A DNA stretch of 18,152 bases, taken from Caldithrix sp964532875 (GTDB taxonomy: Bacteria; Calditrichota; Calditrichia; Calditrichales; Calditrichaceae). Below, piece after piece: positions 14,878 to 18,152 of the stretch. Within the stretch, counting starts at the first letter, position 1, and the number at the start of each line of letters is the position of its first letter. Location of the stretch: contig CAZHIZ010000060.1 of the NCBI GenBank assembly GCA_964532875.1, positions 1 through 18,152 of the forward strand. The letters run 5' to 3'. A program made the translations under genes and the position numbers. The notes under the pieces are model-generated. The model had not been told where the DNA came from and searched no databases. It saw only the letters and a list, made by a program, of their open reading frames with translations.

Positions 14878-15679
14878 GCAAGCGTATTTCCCTTTTTCTT
14901 CCCTGCGTATTTTACCATATCAAGTTTTGTCGGGCGCCTTTAATATGGCGCTTGATTTTTATTTGGCTCAATCCATTCGGCCTGACCATGCCCCCGTCTT
15001 GCGTTTTTACGGCTGGCGTCCCTATTGTCTCTCTTTAGGCTACCATCAGGACGCCTCATTAGTTGATCTTAAAAGCCTTGCCGCACAAGGGTACGAAGCG
15101 GTGCGTCGACCAACTGGCGGAAGCGCTATTTTCCACAGCCATGAATTGACTTATGCTCTGATCGTGCCAGGGACAAAAATAAATCACCATGCTATTTACC
15201 GCACTTTTCATAGTCTTTTGGCCCATGCTTTGAACCGATTGGGCTTTCCGGTTGCACTGAATGAAGAAGCGGATGATGAGAACTATCTTAAAAAAGGTAA
15301 GGAGCGTTTTGCCTGTTTTAATCGTCCGGCCACTGCGGAAATTCAATTTAACGGTAAAAAAGTGGTGGGAAGTGCGCAAAAGTTGTATCGTTCGGCTCTC
15401 TTACAACACGGTTCCATTTTAATTGGCCCGGAACAAAAGAAGATCATCCGTTTTTTAAATACCAATGATCGGGAGAAAGAGATTTATTTACAAAAATTGG
15501 AGCGCCGTTCCACTGCCCTCGCCGAAATACGGAAAATTCCCGTGCAGCCTGTTCAAATTGCCGAAGCCCTGCTCGAGAGTTTCGAAAAGTTCCTTGGTTT
15601 AAATCTCTATTATGAACCGCTTTCTAACTCGCAGCTAACCGAAGCACAAAAATTTGTCGATCAATTTAAAATTCAATAA
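14846..15679 (+). CDS. lipM: LplA/LipM-type protein, probable octanoyltransferase
   Basis: 277 residues of the biotin/lipoate protein ligase fold. The first in-frame start is GTG 14846, with GTG 14852 as an alternative; neither has a strong ribosome site, and the start region overlaps lpxA, so translation may be coupled. Motifs: RRPTGGSAIFHSHELTY (about 87-103), whose HELTY ending is the form seen in LipM rather than in the lipoate ligase LplA; CFNRPATAEIQFNGKKVVGSAQ (157-178), with C157 in the place of the LipM catalytic Cys and K172 as the conserved Lys; and LLQHGSIL. LipM in Bacillus moves octanoyl groups from ACP to the glycine-cleavage H protein for lipoyl cofactor assembly. The sequence cannot exclude lipoate-ligase activity, so the specific function is less certain than the family. 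The only link to lipid A genes is the shared acyl-ACP pool. Confidence 0.78.
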   Translation: MNVASFGRKNKQAYFPFSSLRILPYQVLSGAFNMALDFYLAQSIRPDHAPVLRFYGWRPYCLSLGYHQDASLVDLKSLAAQGYEAVRRPTGGSAIFHSHELTYALIVPGTKINHHAIYRTFHSLLAHALNRLGFPVALNEEADDENYLKKGKERFACFNRPATAEIQFNGKKVVGSAQKLYRSALLQHGSILIGPEQKKIIRFLNTNDREKEIYLQKLERRSTALAEIRKIPVQPVQIAEALLESFEKFLGLNLYYEPLSNSQLTEAQKFVDQFKIQ

Positions 15680-15760
15680 CTTACTTATTGTTTAACGGCA
15701 GAAGACTAAAGGTTTGGCTGTGAAAAATGAAAAAAGTAAATAAATTTTAGGAGGCGCGTC

Positions 15761-16624
15761 ATGAAACGATTTATTTTAATCCTGTTAACGTTTGGTCTTT
15801 TGGGCGGTTTATCTCAAACAAAGGCCGGTGATTTTGAAGACAATTTGAAAGACGTGATCCAGCAGGGAAATAAAATTTATCTGGTTGGGTACATCAAGCC
15901 CTTTGCCACAGCCATCGGTACAGGCATGGGCGGGGCACTATTTCACCGCGGTTATGCCAAAACCTTTCCCCGCTTTGACCTTGGAATAAGCGCCACGTAT
16001 GTGATGATTCCTGAAGAAGACAAATACTTCGGTTTTACCTTTAACGGCGTAAAATTGCAGGCGCCCACGGTGTTCGGCCCCACTAAAACGAGTAATCCCC
16101 TGTTAATTCCGGGTACCGATCAAAATAAGTTTATTGTTCCCGTTTTGCACGCCAATATCGGTTTGTTTGCCAATTTCGAGGCCATGGTGCGCTTTGCCAC
16201 TAAAGATTTGGGCGATTTCGGGCGGGTAACCATCTACGGGGGTGGTTTGAAGTACGAATTGAGTGATTTGATTCCCATTCCCATGTTTCCGATTGATTTC
16301 GGTTTGCAAGCCGCTTACCACAAATTGACTCTCGGCGATTATCTGGACTCGGGTACTTTTTCCATGAATGTGCAGGCTTCGGGTACATTGCCGTTTATTC
16401 CGTTTGACGTTTACGGCCGAGTCGGATACGGTGGGTCCTGCACGACCGTTAAGACCATGCAGTTAGTGCCCGGTACGTCTTTAGGCAATGTGACCATTGA
16501 CGGCAAAAACGGTTTACGCTTTAATGCCGGAGTCAGTTTTACAGTACTCTTTTTCAATGTTCATGCCGATTACAACATCGGTACTTACAATTCCGTTGCC
16601 GGCGGGGTGATGTTTGTTTTTTAG
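15761..16624 (+). CDS. Secreted beta-barrel-like outer-membrane protein, unassigned (DUF6588-like)
   Basis: 287 residues with ATG 15761 after TTTAGGAGG (15746-15754), the strongest kind of ribosome site in the window. A signal peptide (1 to about 22, ending TKAG) is followed by EDNLKDVIQQ and then a series of amphipathic beta strands rich in Gly, Phe, Tyr and Thr (for example FDLGISATYVMI, VTIYGGGLKYEL, FPIDFGLQAAYHKL, RFNAGVSFTVLFFNV) and the terminal FVF typical of outer-membrane barrels. The opening (FEDNL.. then the 'IKPFATAIGTGMGGALFHRGYAK' portion, in which the Gly-rich stretch is best seen as GTGMGG) and strand order suggest the DUF6588 type, known from Bacteroidota-like genomes, but I recall that only by pattern. 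Function unknown. The one Cys (in GGSCTT) is unpaired. It is separated from lipM by 81 bases and from rseP by a structured leader. Confidence 0.65.
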   Translation: MKRFILILLTFGLLGGLSQTKAGDFEDNLKDVIQQGNKIYLVGYIKPFATAIGTGMGGALFHRGYAKTFPRFDLGISATYVMIPEEDKYFGFTFNGVKLQAPTVFGPTKTSNPLLIPGTDQNKFIVPVLHANIGLFANFEAMVRFATKDLGDFGRVTIYGGGLKYELSDLIPIPMFPIDFGLQAAYHKLTLGDYLDSGTFSMNVQASGTLPFIPFDVYGRVGYGGSCTTVKTMQLVPGTSLGNVTIDGKNGLRFNAGVSFTVLFFNVHADYNIGTYNSVAGGVMFVF

Positions 16625-16656
16625 GCTCCGTTGAGGGATTCGTTTAGAAACATTTT

Positions 16657-16709
16657 CACGGTTTGTTGCGTTGTAAAAATTTATTAGAATACCCGCTGAC
16701 AAAACCGTG
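16657..16709 (+). promoter_or_regulatory. Inverted repeat around a promoter-like sequence before rseP
   Basis: CACGGTTT (16657-16664) is the inverse of AAACCGTG (16702-16709). Between the arms lie a weak -35 (TTGTTG 16663-16668), 16 bases, and TAGAAT (16685-16690), one mismatch to TATAAT. No T run follows the right arm, so this is not a terminator. The layout would suit an operator or a leader hairpin controlling rseP. No factor can be named. Confidence 0.4.
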
Positions 16710-16727
16710 GAGAAATCGACCGGATTG

Positions 16728-16758
16728 ATTAAAATTCGGTCATTTTATTAAAATTCGG
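16728..16758 (+). repeat. Two-copy direct repeat in the rseP leader, second copy overlaps the ribosome site
   Basis: ATTAAAATTCGG occurs at 16728-16739 and 16747-16758, 19 bases apart. The end of the second copy (CGG) runs into GGGAG (16757-16761), the only ribosome-binding-like sequence before rseP. Bound protein or RNA structure here could affect translation initiation. Confidence 0.55.
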
Positions 16759-16773
16759 GAGATTTTGTTTTTC

Positions 16774-18093
16774 ATGATTACCATACTTGCTGTTATTTTT
16801 GTTTTTGGTTTACTGGTCATCATTCATGAATTCGGCCATTTTATCGCCGCTATTTTGATGGGTGTGCGTGTAGAGCGTTTTTCCATCGGCTTCCCGCCCA
16901 AATTGTTTAGTAAAACCATCAAAGGGGTCGAATTCGTTATTGCTGCCATTCCATTGGGCGGTTACGTAAAAATGGCCGGTTTCATCGATGAAAGCATGGA
17001 TACCAATATTACCGGTGCTCCGGATGAATTTCAGTCCAAGCCGACATGGAAAAAGCTAATCATCATTTCTGGCGGCGTGATCATGAATTTCTTGTTGGCC
17101 GTTGTCGTATTGGCTTTGCTAAATTTTTATCAGGGTGAACGCATCATTCCGGAAACGACCGTAGGATGGGTCGGTACAAAAGGCGTGGCCGCCCAGGTAG
17201 GTTTTCAAAAAGGAGATAAAATACTGGAGGTCAACGGACAGCCCGTTCACAACTGGAATGAAATTCAGGAACGGTTTATCGACAATCTGGGCAAAGATAT
17301 TATTTTTACCGTGCAACGCAAGGGGAAGACCGTCCACTTAAAATATCAAAAAAACTTTTTTAAAGAAAAGAACGGTGAGCAACTCAATATTGCTCCGGAA
17401 ATTTCCGCCCGGGTGGGGGAAGTTTCACCCGGCATGCCTGCGGAGAAAATCGGTCTCAAACGCGGCGATTTGATCATTGAAATCGCCGGCCAACCCATTA
17501 GGGATTGGACACAAATGACTCAGGTTATTCGCAAATATCCGGGGCAAGCCATACCCATCAAATGGAAACGCGGTGATTCCGTATTTACCGCCGAGATTAC
17601 GCCCAGGGTTTTCGAGGAAAAAGATAAAAGCGGTAAGATTATTAAAGTGGGCAAAATCGGGATTTCCTATTATTACGAACATCGCGAGGTGGGTCTGGGT
17701 AAGGCATTTGTTTTGGGATTTAAGAATACGATCGATTTAATTGCCTTAAATGCCAAAGCCATCTATTGGATCTTCACAGGTACAAAATCGGCCAGAGAAC
17801 TGGTCGGAGGCCCGATCATGATTGCCAAGATGGCCGGCGATGCCGCACGGGCCGGTTGGGCTTATCTCTGGTATTTGATTGCTGCACTGAGCTCCGTTCT
17901 GGCCTTTTTTAATATTCTGCCGATCCCGGGGCTGGACGGTGGCCATTTGGTTTTTCTTATCATCGAAGGAATTCGCGGCAAACCCATACCGATTAAGGTA
18001 AAATTACGCATTCAACAGGTTGGTTTGGCCATCTTGTTTACGCTGATTATTTTTATCTTTTACATCGATATCAGTCGTTTATTTTTCAAATAA
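16774..18093 (+). CDS. rseP: Site-2 intramembrane metalloprotease RseP/RIP
   Basis: 439 residues from ATG 16774. An upstream in-frame TTG (16765) would add three; GGGAG at 16757-16761 is a bit close for TTG and a bit far for ATG, so the start is not fixed. RseP cleaves single-span membrane proteins inside the membrane, such as anti-sigma factors in envelope stress, and leftover signal peptides. Seen: an N-terminal membrane segment with the zinc motif HEFGH (18-22), the RFSIGFPPKLF strand, a second membrane segment (IISGGVIMNFLLAVVVLALL), two periplasmic PDZ domains (GVAAQVGFQKGDKILEVNG and GMPAEKIGLKRGDLIIEIAG), and two C-terminal membrane segments with FNILPIPGLDGGH, where D388 should be the third zinc ligand. 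Length and twin PDZs match the E. coli type (450 residues). It is the last gene before the right-end terminator. Confidence 0.96.
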   Translation: MITILAVIFVFGLLVIIHEFGHFIAAILMGVRVERFSIGFPPKLFSKTIKGVEFVIAAIPLGGYVKMAGFIDESMDTNITGAPDEFQSKPTWKKLIIISGGVIMNFLLAVVVLALLNFYQGERIIPETTVGWVGTKGVAAQVGFQKGDKILEVNGQPVHNWNEIQERFIDNLGKDIIFTVQRKGKTVHLKYQKNFFKEKNGEQLNIAPEISARVGEVSPGMPAEKIGLKRGDLIIEIAGQPIRDWTQMTQVIRKYPGQAIPIKWKRGDSVFTAEITPRVFEEKDKSGKIIKVGKIGISYYYEHREVGLGKAFVLGFKNTIDLIALNAKAIYWIFTGTKSARELVGGPIMIAKMAGDAARAGWAYLWYLIAALSSVLAFFNILPIPGLDGGHLVFLIIEGIRGKPIPIKVKLRIQQVGLAILFTLIIFIFYIDISRLFFK

Positions 18094-18110
18094 AAATTTG
18101 CAAATAACTA

Positions 18111-18148
18111 AAAGGCCGTAATCGAGATGAGAGCGGCCTTTCTTTTAC
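18111..18148 (+). terminator. Rho-independent terminator after rseP
   Basis: AAAGGCCG (18111-18118) pairs perfectly with CGGCCTTT (18134-18141), 15-base loop, and a T-rich tail (TTTCTTTT) follows. It ends the unit that begins before rseP. Confidence 0.87.
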
Positions 18149-18152
18149 CATT

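Noticed and set aside
1..18152. CRISPR array, tRNA, insertion sequence or phage integration
   Set aside because: I saw no spaced repeat series, no tRNA-like cloverleaf with CCA or GTTCRA box, and no transposase or integrase in any frame.

Overview
The window is a single-direction (all + strand), moderately AT-rich bacterial segment that is mostly core cell-envelope genetics of a diderm (Gram-negative) bacterium making lipid A. The fused lpxC/fabZ gene is typical of the FCB side of the tree (Bacteroidota, Chlorobiota, Calditrichota and relatives). Together with an enhancer-dependent sigma-54 regulator, many Shine-Dalgarno sequences of the AGGAGG type and a TamB-BamA pair, it makes me lean to a Calditrichota-like organism. 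That placement is inference and not proven by the sequence.

Left part (1-4311): the 3' end of a sigma-54 activator gene (AAA+ plus Fis-type helix-turn-helix), then a 72-residue zinc-ribbon protein, an OmpA/TSP3 peptidoglycan-anchoring protein (interrupted by a 100-N gap), a small MscS channel, and a metallo-beta-lactamase-fold protein with a di-iron ligand set like flavodiiron/ODP proteins. These are mostly separate transcription units with visible hairpin terminators. Two sequences resembling sigma-54 -24/-12 promoters lie in front of the zinc-ribbon gene and ompA.

Central part (4655-15679): one long envelope-biogenesis block, tamB - bamA - skp - lpxD - lpxC/fabZ - lpxA - lipM. Spacings are very short, apart from a 95-base gap with its own promoter-like sequence before skp. 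TamB and BamA insert outer-membrane proteins, Skp chaperones them, and LpxD/LpxC/FabZ/LpxA carry out early lipid A steps and supply hydroxyacyl-ACP-derived intermediates. LipM (lipoyl/octanoyl transfer) overlaps the end of lpxA. lpxD is cut by a second 100-N assembly gap whose true length cannot be 100.

Right part (15761-18148): an unassigned secreted beta-barrel-like protein, then rseP (site-2 intramembrane protease) behind a structured leader with an inverted repeat, a promoter-like sequence and a 12-base direct repeat. A strong terminator closes the window.

The gene content matches the classical rseP-bamA-skp-lpxD-fabZ-lpxA cluster, but in a rearranged order with tamB in front and no lpxB in view. 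I found no mobile element, CRISPR array, tRNA or rRNA. I do not see a convincing undescribed system. The most useful leads are the sigma-54-like promoters, the ODP-like protein with an unexplained C-terminal region, the lpxA-lipM overlap and the rseP leader.
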